DNA from: Streptococcus sp. NPS 308
GTDB taxonomy: Bacteria; Bacillota; Bacilli; Lactobacillales; Streptococcaceae
DNA: 64,000 nucleotides
NCBI RefSeq assembly: GCF_002355895.1
Contig: NZ_AP017652.1
Location: 314,001 to 378,000 of the forward strand
Direction of reading: 5' to 3'
The number at the start of each line of letters is the position of its first letter. Positions within the stretch are counted from its first letter, which is position 1. Below are positions 45,897-56,200 of this stretch, in pieces. The notes under the pieces were generated by a model that searched no databases, was not told the DNA's origin, and was given only the letters and a program-made list of their open reading frames with translations. The position numbers and the translations under genes are program-made.

Positions 45897-46424
45897 ATGG
45901 GTTATTTTAAAAAATATAAATTTGATAAGTCACAGTTCAAGCTTGGTCTACGAACCTTTAAAACCGGAATTGCTGTTTTTTTAGTTCTCTTGATTTTTGG
46001 ATTTTTTGGTTGGAAGGGACTTCAAATTGGGGCTTTGACAGCAGTCTTTAGTTTGAGAGAAAGCTTTGACAAGAGTGTTCATTTTGGGACATCACGCATT
46101 CTAGGAAACAGTATCGGAGGTTTCTACGCCCTTGTTTTCTTCCTTTTAAACACTCTATTTCAAGAAGCCTTTTGGGTGACCTTGCTGATCGTTCCAATCT
46201 GCACCATGTTAACCATTATGACAAATGTCGCCATGAATAATAAGGCGGGAGTTATCGGCGGAGTTTCGGCAATGTTGATTATTACCCTATCGATACCGAG
46301 CGGGGAGACAATTTTGTACGTGTTTGCTCGTGTATTTGAAACTTTTATGGGTGTTTTTGTGGCAATACTCGTAAATTATGATATTGATCGTTTCAGAAAT
46401 CTTTTAGAGAAAAAAAGAAAATAA
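45897..46424 (+). CDS. Aromatic acid exporter (ArAE/DUF939) family membrane protein
   Basis: The 175-residue protein has four to five hydrophobic helices (LRTFKTGIAVFLVLLIFGFF; FWVTLLIVPICTMLTIMTNV; AGVIGGVSAMLIITLSIPSG). N-terminal signature FKLGLRTFKTGIAVFL and SLRESFDKSVHFGTSRILGN match ArAE_1 proteins. Half the length of full exporters, without the C-terminal cytoplasmic domain. Conserved position between pgk and glnR in pneumococcus; substrate unknown. Confidence 0.8.
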   Translation: MGYFKKYKFDKSQFKLGLRTFKTGIAVFLVLLIFGFFGWKGLQIGALTAVFSLRESFDKSVHFGTSRILGNSIGGFYALVFFLLNTLFQEAFWVTLLIVPICTMLTIMTNVAMNNKAGVIGGVSAMLIITLSIPSGETILYVFARVFETFMGVFVAILVNYDIDRFRNLLEKKRK

Positions 46425-46477
46425 TGTTACATTTTGTGACATTATTAATTGACGTATAGATTTTTTTAGACTATAAT
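46425..46477 (+). promoter_or_regulatory. GlnR box and promoter of glnRA
   Basis: TGTTACATTTTGTGACA (46425-46441) fits the GlnR consensus TGTNAN7TNACA. TTGACG (46449-46454) is 17 bases from TATAAT (46472-46477). The box overlaps the region just upstream of the -35, so GlnR with GlnA would repress under nitrogen excess. The box begins exactly at the stop of the preceding gene. Confidence 0.88.
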
Positions 46478-46500
46478 AGACAGAAAGAAGGAAATTGTAA

Positions 46501-46857
46501 ATGAAGGAAAAAGAATTTCGTCGAAATATGGCTGTTTTTCCTATCGGTAGTGTGATGAAGTTGACCGATCTATCGGCGCGCCAGATTCGTTATTATGAAG
46601 ATCAAGAGTTGATAAAGCCTGATCGAAACGAAGGGAACCGTCGTATGTATTCTTTGAATGACATGGATCGATTGCTTGAGATCAAAGATTATATCTCTGA
46701 AGGTTTCAATATTGCTGCCATTAAGAAGAAATACGCTGAGCGTGAGGCGAAATCCAAGAAAGCAGTGAGCCCAACGGAGGTGCGTCGTGCGCTTCATAAT
46801 GAGCTCCTCCAACAAGGACGCTTTGCTTCAGCGCAGTCACCTTTTGGTCGCGGTTAG
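46501..46857 (+). CDS. glnR: Nitrogen regulator GlnR (MerR family)
   Basis: The 118-residue repressor has an N-terminal MerR-type HTH (VMKLTDLSARQIRYYEDQEL; GNRRMYSLNDMDRLLEIKDY) and the short C-terminal autoinhibitory tail. It senses nitrogen excess by contact with feedback-inhibited glutamine synthetase. GAAGGAAA precedes the ATG. It is transcribed with glnA 36 bases downstream. Confidence 0.95.
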   Translation: MKEKEFRRNMAVFPIGSVMKLTDLSARQIRYYEDQELIKPDRNEGNRRMYSLNDMDRLLEIKDYISEGFNIAAIKKKYAEREAKSKKAVSPTEVRRALHNELLQQGRFASAQSPFGRG

Positions 46858-46893
46858 TCAATCGCAAGTAGTCAAAAATTAAGGAGTAAACAC

Positions 46894-48240
46894 ATGCCAA
46901 TCACAGCTGCAGATATTCGTCGTGAAGTCAAGGAAAAAAATGTTACCTTTATCCGTCTCATGTTTTCAGATATTCTGGGAACCATGAAAAACGTCGAAAT
47001 TCCTGCTACAGATGAACAGTTAGATAAGGTCTTGTCAAACAAAGCCATGTTTGATGGCTCTTCTATTGAAGGTTTTGTACGTATCAATGAGTCAGATATG
47101 TACTTGTACCCAGACTTGGATACGTGGACAGTCTTTCCTTGGGGAGATGAAAACGGAAGTGTTGCAGGTTTAATCTGTGATGTTTATACAACAGAAGGTG
47201 AACCATTTGCAGGTGACCCTCGTGGCAACCTCAAACGTGCTCTTCGTCACATGGAAGAAGTAGGATTCAAATCCTTCAACCTTGGTCCAGAGCCAGAATT
47301 CTTCCTATTTAAGTTGGATGAAAATGGGGACCCGACACTTGAAGTGAATGACAAGGGTGGCTATTTTGATTTGGCGCCTACTGACCTTGCGGACAATACG
47401 CGTCGTGAAATCGTTAATGTCTTGACTAAAATGGGATTTGAAGTAGAAGCAAGTCACCACGAGGTTGCGGTTGGTCAACATGAAATTGACTTCAAGTATG
47501 ATGAAGTCCTCCGTGCCTGTGATAAGATTCAAATCTTTAAACTCGTTGTAAAAACCATCGCTCGTAAACACGGTCTTTATGCGACTTTTATGGCGAAACC
47601 AAAATTTGGTATTGCTGGATCAGGTATGCACTGTAATATGTCCTTGTTTGATGAGAATGGGAATAACGCCTTCTTTGATCCAAATGATCCAAAGGGAATG
47701 CAGTTGTCTGAAACAGCCTACCATTTCCTTGGTGGTTTGATTAAGCATGCCTATAACTATACTGCTATCATGAACCCAACAGTTAACTCCTACAAACGTT
47801 TGGTTCCTGGTTATGAAGCGCCAGTTTACATTGCTTGGGCTGGTCGTAACCGCTCGCCACTAGTTCGTGTACCGGCTTCACGTGGTATGGGAACTCGTCT
47901 TGAGTTGCGTTCAGTGGACCCAATGGCAAACCCATACATCGCGATGGCAGTTCTTTTGGAAGTTGGTTTGCATGGTATTGAAAACAAAATCGAGGCTCCT
48001 GCTCCAATCGAAGAAAACATCTACATCATGACTGCTGAAGAACGTAAAGAGGCTGGAATTACCGATCTTCCATCAACGCTTCATAACGCCTTGAAAGCTT
48101 TGACAGAAGATGAAGTGGTTAAGGCAGCCCTAGGTGAACACATCTATACGAGCTTCCTTGAAGCTAAGCGTATCGAGTGGGCTAGCTATGCAACCTTCGT
48201 TTCACAATGGGAAGTTGATAATTATTTAGATCTTTACTAA
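46894..48240 (+). CDS. glnA: Glutamine synthetase type I
   Basis: The 448-residue enzyme makes glutamine from glutamate, ammonia and ATP. Motifs: [52 protein letters not shown] (metal and ATP loop) and [14 protein letters not shown]-terminal NYLDLY. GAGTAAAC/AAGGAG precedes the ATG. Gram-positive alpha type without adenylylation site; regulated through GlnR. Confidence 0.98.
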   Translation: MPITAADIRREVKEKNVTFIRLMFSDILGTMKNVEIPATDEQLDKVLSNKAMFDGSSIEGFVRINESDMYLYPDLDTWTVFPWGDENGSVAGLICDVYTTEGEPFAGDPRGNLKRALRHMEEVGFKSFNLGPEPEFFLFKLDENGDPTLEVNDKGGYFDLAPTDLADNTRREIVNVLTKMGFEVEASHHEVAVGQHEIDFKYDEVLRACDKIQIFKLVVKTIARKHGLYATFMAKPKFGIAGSGMHCNMSLFDENGNNAFFDPNDPKGMQLSETAYHFLGGLIKHAYNYTAIMNPTVNSYKRLVPGYEAPVYIAWAGRNRSPLVRVPASRGMGTRLELRSVDPMANPYIAMAVLLEVGLHGIENKIEAPAPIEENIYIMTAEERKEAGITDLPSTLHNALKALTEDEVVKAALGEHIYTSFLEAKRIEWASYATFVSQWEVDNYLDLY

Positions 48241-48245
48241 TATAG

Positions 48246-48279
48246 AAGAAAGATTGCCTGAGGGTGATCTTTTTTTTGC
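48246..48279 (+). terminator. Terminator of glnRA
   Basis: GAAAGATTGCC ... GGTGATCTTTTTTTT, imperfect stem followed by a T-run. Confidence 0.7.
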
Positions 48280-48282
48280 ATT

Positions 48283-48335
48283 TTATATCGAACTGTGATA
48301 TAGTTTATATAACGAATCGCGATGTATCGAACTAA
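48283..48335 (+). promoter_or_regulatory. Promoter/operator region of the PadR-DUF2812 operon
   Basis: Contains ATATC-N7-GATAT, an 8-base palindrome ATCGCGAT (48316-48323) and two copies of TATCGAACT. ATCGCGAT-centred palindromes are typical PadR operators, so autorepression is likely. A TATATAA at 48306 may be the -10. Confidence 0.55.
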
Positions 48336-48352
48336 ATAGGAGGTGTGGTTAA

Positions 48353-48673
48353 ATGGAATTAACAGATAAGATTAGGCGTGTTTACCTTCCCATGACTGAA
48401 ACGGGTTTTTATATCTTGTTTTGTTTACAGAAGGAGAACCATGGATATGGTATCACACAAAAGGTCAAGGAGATGACAGATTCGCAAGTTTCGATTAGTC
48501 CTGGAACTATGTATGGGACCTTGTCAAAGATGGAAAAGGATGGCTTGATTTTCTTTGTCCGAGAAGAGGAAAAACGGAAAATTTATCAGATAACAGATTT
48601 GGGACGCAAAGTCTTAGATATTGAATTGAAACGTATTGAGCGGCTCTATAGAAACAGTCGGGAGGAAGGATGA
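48353..48673 (+). CDS. PadR-family transcriptional regulator
   Basis: The 106-residue winged-helix protein: FYILFCLQKENHGYGITQKV, SPGTMYGTLSKMEKDGLIFF and EKRKIYQITDLGRKVL. PadR subfamily 2 (short, without large C-terminal domain) usually represses its own operon and a neighbour with a membrane role. AGGAGGTG precedes the ATG. Overlaps the next gene by 4 bases. Confidence 0.93.
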   Translation: MELTDKIRRVYLPMTETGFYILFCLQKENHGYGITQKVKEMTDSQVSISPGTMYGTLSKMEKDGLIFFVREEEKRKIYQITDLGRKVLDIELKRIERLYRNSREEG

Positions 48674-49248
48674 TGGGAAAGAAGGTTATTTATAGAATTG
48701 CTACCATTGCGGATTATGATAGAGAGGCTTTATATCTTAGAAAAATGCATGCTGAGGGCTGGAAACTCAAGGAAGTAACCTACTCTATCTTGTTGTTTGC
48801 AGTTAAGTATACCTTTGAAAAGTGCCAACCGGAGCAGGTGTCTTATCAGTTAGACTTTTATCCAATGAAAAAATCAGAGAGAGCCTCCTATTTGCAACTG
48901 TTTAAAGACTGTGGATGGGAGCATATTACAGACTTTAATGGTTTTTCCTACTTTAGAAAAGTACATTTTGAAATTGAATCGGATGCCGAGTTTGAAATTT
49001 ATAATGACGCGGCCGGGAAGTTAGCTGTGGTCAAACGGATTTTAATAATGCGTATGCTTCCTATTTTGCTTCTCTTTTTAGCTCTACTACCGGTTTTCTC
49101 AAAGTTTGTCAGTGGAGCTAGTTCTTTCAGTTGGGAAGTATTTTTGATTTTCATAATAGATTGTGTTTTATTGATTATTTTTGCGATTCAGATTTCTTAT
49201 ATTTTTTGGAGATTGTTTCAAAAGTGGAAAGAATTATCTGATAAATGA
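48670..49248 (+). CDS. DUF2812 membrane protein (first copy)
   Basis: The 192-residue protein begins with the DUF2812 pattern (RIATIADYDREALYLRKMHA, EGWKL, then QPEQVSYQLDFYP and FKDCGWEH) and ends in two hydrophobic segments (MLPILLLFLALLPVFSKFV; FLIFIIDCVLLIIFAIQISY). Start ATGATG overlaps the padR stop. DUF2812 genes commonly follow PadR regulators in Firmicutes; function unknown. Confidence 0.8.
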   Translation: MMGKKVIYRIATIADYDREALYLRKMHAEGWKLKEVTYSILLFAVKYTFEKCQPEQVSYQLDFYPMKKSERASYLQLFKDCGWEHITDFNGFSYFRKVHFEIESDAEFEIYNDAAGKLAVVKRILIMRMLPILLLFLALLPVFSKFVSGASSFSWEVFLIFIIDCVLLIIFAIQISYIFWRLFQKWKELSDK

Positions 49249-49282
49249 AACAATGCCTGTTTTCTAATTTGGAGGTAAGACA

Positions 49283-49798
49283 ATGAATAGCAAGGTACAA
49301 TTTCGGATGTTTGGCATTCTTGATTATGATAAGGAAGAAGACTATTTACGTGAAATGTATTTGCAAGGTTGGAGATATAAAACGAGTAGATGGTGGATTT
49401 TCTATTTTGAAGAAAGTGAGCCAGATGATGTGATTTACCTTGTGTGTGGTAAACAGTTTTTTAAGAAATATTATCATCAGCTAGAAAGTTTGAAAGATAG
49501 AGGTTGGGAGCTTGTAGAGGTTTGTCCGTCTTCTATTTTTCGGAAACCGGCTTCTGAGTTACTTCCGGAGGATCAAGTCTTCTATAGGAATCATCCTCTT
49601 AAATGGGAAATGGTGATCTCTAGACTTCGTCCTTCTATAGCTACCCTTTTGGGTGGGCTTGTTGTTTGCTTGGTTCTATATAGAGAAGATCTCTCTTCAT
49701 CTTTCTTTCTTATTTTCGGTATTTACGGTCTCATGATTTCTTATCTAATCTATGGTTATTTCAGACTAAAAAGGAAATACCAAGTAGATAAAAAGTAA
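49283..49798 (+). CDS. DUF2812 membrane protein (second copy)
   Basis: The 171-residue protein is a paralogue of the previous one: FGILDYDKEEDYLREMYLQG, W, EPDDVIYLVCG, LKDRGWELVEVCPSSIF and two C-terminal membrane segments (IATLLGGLVVCLVLY; SSFFLIFGIYGLMISYLIYG). GGAGGTAAG precedes the ATG. Last gene of the PadR operon. Confidence 0.78.
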   Translation: MNSKVQFRMFGILDYDKEEDYLREMYLQGWRYKTSRWWIFYFEESEPDDVIYLVCGKQFFKKYYHQLESLKDRGWELVEVCPSSIFRKPASELLPEDQVFYRNHPLKWEMVISRLRPSIATLLGGLVVCLVLYREDLSSSFFLIFGIYGLMISYLIYGYFRLKRKYQVDKK

Positions 49799-49822
49799 GA
49801 TTCTAGGTCTTTAGACTGATTT

Positions 49823-49849
49823 TTAGCACTCTTGACAAAAGAGTGCTAA
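49823..49849 (+). promoter_or_regulatory. CIRCE element 1
   Basis: TTAGCACTC-N9-GAGTGCTAA is a perfect match to the HrcA operator, upstream of the -35. As it also is followed by TTTTTT it may double as a terminator for the PadR operon. Confidence 0.93.
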
Positions 49850-49866
49850 TTTTTTGAGTTTTTGTC

Positions 49867-49894
49867 TTGACATTCTCTTCTAAGGGTGTATAAT
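49867..49894 (+). promoter_or_regulatory. SigA promoter of hrcA-grpE-dnaK-dnaJ
   Basis: TTGACA (49867-49872), 16-base spacer, TATAAT (49889-49894). Confidence 0.9.
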
Positions 49895-49905
49895 AGAATC
49901 ATGAG

Positions 49906-49932
49906 TTAGCACTTGTGTGTATCGAGTGCTAA
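49906..49932 (+). promoter_or_regulatory. CIRCE element 2
   Basis: TTAGCACTT-N9-GAGTGCTAA, one mismatch to the consensus. It lies at the transcription start, so HrcA bound at both sites brackets the promoter. Confidence 0.93.
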
Positions 49933-49958
49933 TCAATCTGACAGAGAGGAGTGATGAG

Positions 49959-50993
49959 ATGGTTACAGAGCGTCAGCAGGATATTTTAAATCTGATTATT
50001 GACATCTTTACCAAAACGCACGAACCTGTCGGATCCAAGGCGCTACAAGAGTCTATTAATTCTAGTAGTGCTACCATTCGTAATGATATGGCAGCTCTAG
50101 AAAAACAAGGGTTGCTTGAGAAAGCTCATACTTCAAGTGGTCGGATGCCTAGTGTGGCTGGTTTTCAGTACTATGTGAAACACTCGCTGGCTTTTGATCG
50201 ACTAGCTGAGAATGAGGTTTATGAGATTGTCAAAGCCTTTGATCAGGAATTCTTCAAACTGGAGGATATTCTGCAAGAGGCCGCCAATCTACTAACAGAC
50301 TTGAGTGGCTGTACGGTAGTAGCACTGGATGTTGAGCCGAGTAGACAGCGCCTGACGGCTTTCGATATTGTCGTTCTAGGACAACATACTGCTCTTGCAG
50401 TTTTCACCCTAGACGAGTCTCGAACGGTTACCAGTCAGTTTTTGATTCCAAGGAATTTCTTGCAGGAAGATTTGTTGAAACTGAAGAGCATCATTCAGGA
50501 ACGTTTTCTCGGTCACACCGTTCTGGATATTCACTACAAGATTCGGACGGAGATTCCGCAGATTATCCAGCGTTACTTCACAACAACGGACAATGTCATG
50601 GATCTCTTTGAACACATTTTTAAAGAAATGTTCAACGAAAACATTGTAGTATCTGGCAAGGTTAATCTCTTGAATTTTGCCAATCTAGCAGCCTATCAGT
50701 TCTTTGACCAACCACAGAAGGTGGCCTTGGAAATTCGTGAAGGTCTGCATGAAGATCAGATGCAAAATGTGCGTGTTGCGGACAGTCAAGAGTCTTGTCT
50801 GGCAGACCTAGCAGTGATTAGCAGTAAATTCCTCATTCCTTATCGGGGTTTTGGAATTCTAGCGATTATCGGTCCGGTCAATCTGGATTACCAGCAATTG
50901 GTCAACCAAGTCAATGTGGTCAATCGTGTTTTGACCATGAAGTTGACAGATTTTTATCGCTATCTCAGTAGCAATCATTATGAAGTACATTAA
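49959..50993 (+). CDS. hrcA: Heat-inducible transcription repressor HrcA
   Basis: The 344-residue repressor binds CIRCE and is kept active by GroEL. N-terminal winged helix ([49 protein letters not shown]), GAF-like middle, and [18 protein letters not shown] end. The ATG at 49959 has AGAGGAG upstream; a GTG at 49917 inside CIRCE 2 is rejected. First gene of the heat-shock operon, negatively autoregulated. Confidence 0.96.
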   Translation: MVTERQQDILNLIIDIFTKTHEPVGSKALQESINSSSATIRNDMAALEKQGLLEKAHTSSGRMPSVAGFQYYVKHSLAFDRLAENEVYEIVKAFDQEFFKLEDILQEAANLLTDLSGCTVVALDVEPSRQRLTAFDIVVLGQHTALAVFTLDESRTVTSQFLIPRNFLQEDLLKLKSIIQERFLGHTVLDIHYKIRTEIPQIIQRYFTTTDNVMDLFEHIFKEMFNENIVVSGKVNLLNFANLAAYQFFDQPQKVALEIREGLHEDQMQNVRVADSQESCLADLAVISSKFLIPYRGFGILAIIGPVNLDYQQLVNQVNVVNRVLTMKLTDFYRYLSSNHYEVH

Positions 50994-51019
50994 GATTGAA
51001 ATCATTAAAGGAGGCGAAA

Positions 51020-51535
51020 ATGGCCCAAGATAAAAAAAACGAAGAAATGAAAGAAGAGGAAGTTGTGGAAACAACTGAAGAAACAACTCCTGAGAAGTCT
51101 GAGTTGGACTTGGCAAATGAACGTGCGGATGAGTTCGAAAACAAATACCTTCGCGCTCATGCAGAAATGCAAAATATTCAACGCCGTGCCAATGAAGAAC
51201 GTCAAAACTTGCAACGTTATCGTAGCCAAGACCTGGCAAAAGCAATCTTACCATCACTCGATAACCTAGAACGTGCACTAGCAGTTGAAGGTTTGACAGA
51301 CGACGTCAAAAAAGGATTGGAGATGGTGCAAGAGAGCTTGGTACATGCCTTGAAAGACGAAGGAATTGAAGAAATCGCAGCTGACGGCGAATTTGACCAT
51401 AACTATCACATGGCCATCCAAACTCTCCCAGCAGACGATGGACACCCCGCAGACACTATAGCACAAGTCTTCCAAAAAGGCTACAAACTCCATGACCGCA
51501 TCTTACGCCCAGCCATGGTGGTGGTTTATAACTAA
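51020..51535 (+). CDS. grpE: Nucleotide exchange factor GrpE
   Basis: The 171-residue protein has an acidic N-terminus ([18 protein letters not shown]), a long helix with [20 protein letters not shown], and C-terminal beta-domain ([33 protein letters not shown]). It releases ADP from DnaK. The ATG at 51020 has AAAGGAGGC 7 bases upstream; an upstream TTG is rejected. Followed by a 471-base spacer rich in hairpins. Confidence 0.95.
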   Translation: MAQDKKNEEMKEEEVVETTEETTPEKSELDLANERADEFENKYLRAHAEMQNIQRRANEERQNLQRYRSQDLAKAILPSLDNLERALAVEGLTDDVKKGLEMVQESLVHALKDEGIEEIAADGEFDHNYHMAIQTLPADDGHPADTIAQVFQKGYKLHDRILRPAMVVVYN

Positions 51536-51540
51536 GATAC

Positions 51541-51633
51541 AAAGCCCGTAAAAAGCTCACAGTAAAAATAGGAGATTGACGAAGTGTTCGATGAACACAA
51601 GAAAATCTATCTTTTTTACCCAGAGCTTAGGGC
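51541..51633 (+). repeat. Hairpin element copy 1 in the grpE-dnaK spacer
   Basis: Nested pairing: GCCC/GGGC (51544-51547 with 51630-51633), AAGCTC/GAGCTT (51553-51558 with 51623-51628), GTAAAAA/TTTTTAC (51562-51568 with 51613-51619), and an apical GTGTTC-GAT-GAACAC (51584-51598). It shares unpaired blocks CAAAG.CCGT, CACAG, AAAATAGGA and TGACG with copies 2 and 3, while stems differ in sequence but stay paired. Starts 5 bases after the grpE stop. Confidence 0.75.
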
Positions 51634-51636
51634 GTG

Positions 51637-51925
51637 TTCGATTAGGAAATTCTGACGGTAGCTAAAGCAACTCGTCAGAAAACGGCAATCGCTATGGCGT
51701 TTGCCTAGCCTCCTTACTAACTCGTAGTCGAAATAATATCGATTTCGACTCCTCGTGTCGTAACATAATAGGAAACTTGTCCGAAATGACAATAAACTAT
51801 GAAGAAAGTTAAGAAAGTTGTTCAGCTTTGCAATAGTGAGCGAAGCGAACCAAAGGCGATACTCTTCGCCGTGGCGCTATTTGCGCAAACTTTGAGACCT
51901 TAGGCTCAAAGTTTAGTCAAAGAGA
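51637..51925 (+). other. Series of further hairpins before dnaK
   Basis: The non-coding spacer goes on with TTCTGACG/CGTCAGAA (51650-51680), GGCA..CGC/GCG..TGCC (51684-51705), AGTCGAAAT/ATTTCGACT (51726-51750), a GGCGA/TCGCC arm pair and AAACTTTGAG/CTCAAAGTTT near 51887-51915. No credible ORF. They may slow or partly end transcription, or guide RNA processing, between grpE and dnaK. Confidence 0.6.
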
Positions 51926-51994
51926 TTGACGAGGTCAAGCTCTGACGGCGCCGCCACTTAAGAAGAGTATCAAAAAGAAAAAAGATAAATTTAA

Positions 51995-53830
<1,836 letters not shown>

Positions 53831-53930
53831 GATGCAAAGCCCGTTAAAACCTCACAGTGAAAATAGGAAATCTGACGCAGAAACTTTAGTTTCTAGGAAG
53901 ATTTGTCTTTTTCACCAAGAGGTTAGGGAG
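53831..53930 (+). repeat. Hairpin element copy 2 after dnaK
   Basis: Same architecture as copy 1: AACCTC/GAGGTT (53848-53853 with 53919-53924), GTGAAAA/TTTTCAC (53857-53863 with 53909-53915), apical AGAAAC-TTTA-GTTTCT (53879-53894). Compared with copy 1 a G-C pair became C-G, an A-T pair became G-C, and the whole apical stem differs yet is still complementary. It begins right after the dnaK stop. A second stem, CATTAC/GTAATG (53943-53948 with 53976-53981), follows as in copy 1. Confidence 0.75.
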
Positions 53931-53994
53931 TGCTCGATTTAGCATTACTAGTTTGATTTTTAAAACTCGAACGTCGTAATGATAGGAAGAAATC

Positions 53995-54023
53995 CAGAGG
54001 TTGCAACCCAGCCTCTGTTTTTC
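53995..54023 (+). terminator. Terminator-like hairpin between dnaK and dnaJ
   Basis: CAGAGG / CCTCTG arms with an 11-base loop, followed by TTTTTC. It could reduce read-through from dnaK to dnaJ. Confidence 0.5.
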
Positions 54024-54139
54024 GGTAAAAAGAAACTGAACCTGATTTGTTGGGGTTTTGTCTCATCAATATAAAAGAAAGGAATTGAACCCGACCTAAA
54101 TCGAGGTTTGATTCACAATATCAATAGAAAGGAACAAAG

Positions 54140-54256
54140 GTGTTCGCAACTGAACACGGGCTACGGACTGTGCCAAAAAGATAGTTTTTTCTAGGACGCA
54201 CGCGTCCGTCGTTAAAACTCCTATTTTGGCTGTGTCCGTTTGACGCCCTTTGTATC
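54140..54256 (-). repeat. Hairpin element copy 3 (inverted) before dnaJ
   Basis: Read on the minus strand: CAAAGGGCGT, ACGGAC, CACAG, CCAAAATAGGA, ACG, GGACGCGTGCGTCC apical palindrome, ATCTTTTTGGC, GTCCGT, GCCC. Pairs in plus coordinates: 54158-54161 with 54245-54248, 54163-54168 with 54234-54239, 54172-54178 with 54224-54230, apical 54194-54207. An extra GTGTTC/GAACAC hairpin (54140-54157) follows. It ends 7 bases before the dnaJ ATG, so dnaJ has no clear Shine-Dalgarno site. Confidence 0.72.
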
Positions 54257-54263
54257 TTGAATT

Positions 54264-55400
54264 ATGAACAATACTGAATTTTATGATCGCCTGGGGGTGT
54301 CAAAAAACGCTTCGGCAGACGAGATCAAAAAAGCTTATCGTAAGCTTTCCAAAAAATACCACCCAGATATCAACAAGGAGCCTGGTGCTGAGGAAAAGTA
54401 CAAGGAAGTTCAAGAAGCCTATGAGACTTTGAGTGACGACCAAAAACGGGCAGCCTACGACCAATATGGTGCTGCAGGTGCCAACGGTGGCTTTGGTGGT
54501 GCTGGCGGTTTCGGTGGCTTTGACGGAGCAGGTGGCTTCGGTGGTTTTGAAGATATCTTCTCAAGTTTTTTCGGGGGAGGCGGAGCTTCGCGCAATCCAA
54601 ACGCTCCTCGTCAAGGGGATGACCTCCAATACCGTGTGAATTTGACTTTTGAAGAAGCCATCTTCGGAACGGAAAAAGAAGTGAAATACAACCGTGAAGC
54701 AAGCTGTCGTACCTGTAACGGATCTGGAGCTAAGCCAGGAACAAGTCCAGTCACCTGTGGACGCTGTCATGGTGCTGGTGTTATTAACGTCGATACGCAG
54801 ACTCCTCTTGGTATGATGCGTCGCCAAGTAACCTGTGATGTCTGTCATGGTCGCGGAAAAGAAATCAAGGATCCATGTACAACTTGTCATGGAACAGGTC
54901 ATGAAAAACAAGCTCATAGCGTACATGTGAAAATTCCTGCTGGTGTAGAAACTGGCCAACAAATCCGCCTAGCTGGTCAAGGTGAAGCAGGCTTTAACGG
55001 TGGACCTTACGGGGACTTGTACGTGGTGGTTTCAGTTGAAGCTAGTGATAAATTTGAACGTGAAGGAACAACCATTTTCTACAAGTTAAATCTCAATATT
55101 GTCCAAGCAACTCTAGGAGATACTGTGGAAATTCCAACTGTGCATGGCGCTGTCGAATTGGTTATCCCAGAGGGAACTCAGACTGGCAAGAAATTCCGTC
55201 TACGTGGCAAGGGAGCACCGAGCCTTCGTGGTGGTGCTGTTGGTGACCAATACGTTACTGTCAATGTCGTGACTCCGACAGGTCTGAACGACCGCCAAAA
55301 AGCAGCGCTTAAAGAATTCGCAGCTGCAGGTGACTTGAAAGTCAATCCAAAGAAAAAAGGCTTCTTTGACCATATTAAAGATGCCTTTGAAGGAGAATAA
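54264..55400 (+). CDS. dnaJ: Co-chaperone DnaJ (Hsp40)
   Basis: The 378-residue protein has a J domain with HPD ([20 protein letters not shown]), a Gly/Phe-rich region ~70-110, four zinc-binding CxxCxGxG motifs ([32 protein letters not shown]), and C-terminal substrate domains. It stimulates DnaK ATPase. No good ribosome binding site is seen: the bases before the ATG (CTTGAATT) belong to the inverted hairpin element boundary. Confidence 0.97.
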   Translation: MNNTEFYDRLGVSKNASADEIKKAYRKLSKKYHPDINKEPGAEEKYKEVQEAYETLSDDQKRAAYDQYGAAGANGGFGGAGGFGGFDGAGGFGGFEDIFSSFFGGGGASRNPNAPRQGDDLQYRVNLTFEEAIFGTEKEVKYNREASCRTCNGSGAKPGTSPVTCGRCHGAGVINVDTQTPLGMMRRQVTCDVCHGRGKEIKDPCTTCHGTGHEKQAHSVHVKIPAGVETGQQIRLAGQGEAGFNGGPYGDLYVVVSVEASDKFEREGTTIFYKLNLNIVQATLGDTVEIPTVHGAVELVIPEGTQTGKKFRLRGKGAPSLRGGAVGDQYVTVNVVTPTGLNDRQKAALKEFAAAGDLKVNPKKKGFFDHIKDAFEGE

Positions 55401-55403
55401 AGT

Positions 55404-55427
55404 AAAAAGAGCCAATTGGCTCTTTTT
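55404..55427. terminator. Terminator between dnaJ and the convergent small gene
   Basis: AAAAAGAGCCA / TGGCTCTTTTT is a perfect palindrome usable in both directions. Confidence 0.9.
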
Positions 55428-55713
55428 ACTTATCCTCAAGCTCCTGTGTTTCTTTTATCACAGCTAGTCTAGTCTGGAAATCTTTTTCCAAGACTTTAAA
55501 TTTATAGGTTAAATCTTTTTGGTATTCCTTGATAAGGGCTTTTTGTTGGTCGATGATTTGTAGGCTGTTTTGGATGATATCTAAATCATCTTTGATAGCT
55601 TGGACGCGGTCAGTTGTATCTAGCACTTCATCCTGAATGGCTTGGCGATTTTTCACGACAAAATAACTTCCAGCTGCAGCTCCTGCGAATAGCAGTAGAT
55701 TTGATAGTTTCAT
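55426..55713 (-). CDS. Membrane-anchored coiled-coil protein, 95 aa
   Basis: An N-terminal hydrophobic segment (LSNLLLFAGAAAGSYFVV) is followed by a heptad-like helix from about residue 25 to the end (VQAIKDDLDIIQNSLQIIDQ). Similar small proteins follow hit genes in streptococci; no function known to me. AAGGAGATGCC precedes the ATG. It is co-transcribed with the HIT gene 9 bases upstream. Confidence 0.8.
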   Translation of the reverse strand: MKLSNLLLFAGAAAGSYFVVKNRQAIQDEVLDTTDRVQAIKDDLDIIQNSLQIIDQQKALIKEYQKDLTYKFKVLEKDFQTRLAVIKETQELEDK

Positions 55714-55722
55714 GGCATCTCC

Positions 55723-56133
55723 TTAAGCGTTTCTAATGGTTTCAGCGACTTGGGCAAGCTTGTCAAAGTCAGGTTCATGAGTAATAAAGTCAATCTTGAG
55801 GTCATCTTCTGCATCGTAGCGAGGAACGAGGTGAACGTGGGTATGAAAGACTGTTTGACCAGCAACTTCCTCACAGTTGGCGATGATGTTCATTCCGGCG
55901 GCCTTGGTAGCCTTCATGACTTTTTGAGCCACTGTTGGCACTTGGGCAAAGAGTTGGCTGGCACTTGCGGCGTCCATCTCCAAAAGATTGCGATAGTGTT
56001 CTTTTGGTACGACTAAGGTGTGTCCAGGCGTTACTTGAGAGATATCAAGAAAGGCAAGAACCTGCTCATCTTCGTATACTTTTGAAGCAGGAATCTCCCC
56101 TGCGATAATCTTACAAAAAATGCAATCTGACAT
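55723..56133 (-). CDS. hit: HIT-family nucleotide hydrolase/transferase
   Basis: The 136-residue Hint-like protein has a zinc-type start CIFCKIIAGEIPASKVYED and the active-site triad HTHVHLVP. It would hydrolyse adenosine phosphoramidates or dinucleotides; substrate not known. The ATG at 56133 was chosen with AGAGGTGG upstream; a GTG three codons earlier overlaps that site. Orientation divergent from ecsA. Confidence 0.92.
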   Translation of the reverse strand: MSDCIFCKIIAGEIPASKVYEDEQVLAFLDISQVTPGHTLVVPKEHYRNLLEMDAASASQLFAQVPTVAQKVMKATKAAGMNIIANCEEVAGQTVFHTHVHLVPRYDAEDDLKIDFITHEPDFDKLAQVAETIRNA

Positions 56134-56160
56134 AAAATCCACCTCTACTGTATTGAATTT

Positions 56161-56169
56161 TGATATAAT
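56161..56169 (+). promoter_or_regulatory. Extended -10 promoter of ecsAB
   Basis: TGATATAAT, 32 bases before the ecsA ATG. Confidence 0.65.
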
Positions 56170-56200
56170 ATAGCTACATTATACCAGATTCGGAGAAAAT

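Noticed and set aside
49917..49958. Upstream GTG start for hrcA
   Set aside because: It lies within the second CIRCE operator and lacks a ribosome binding site; the ATG at 49959 has one and gives the usual family length.
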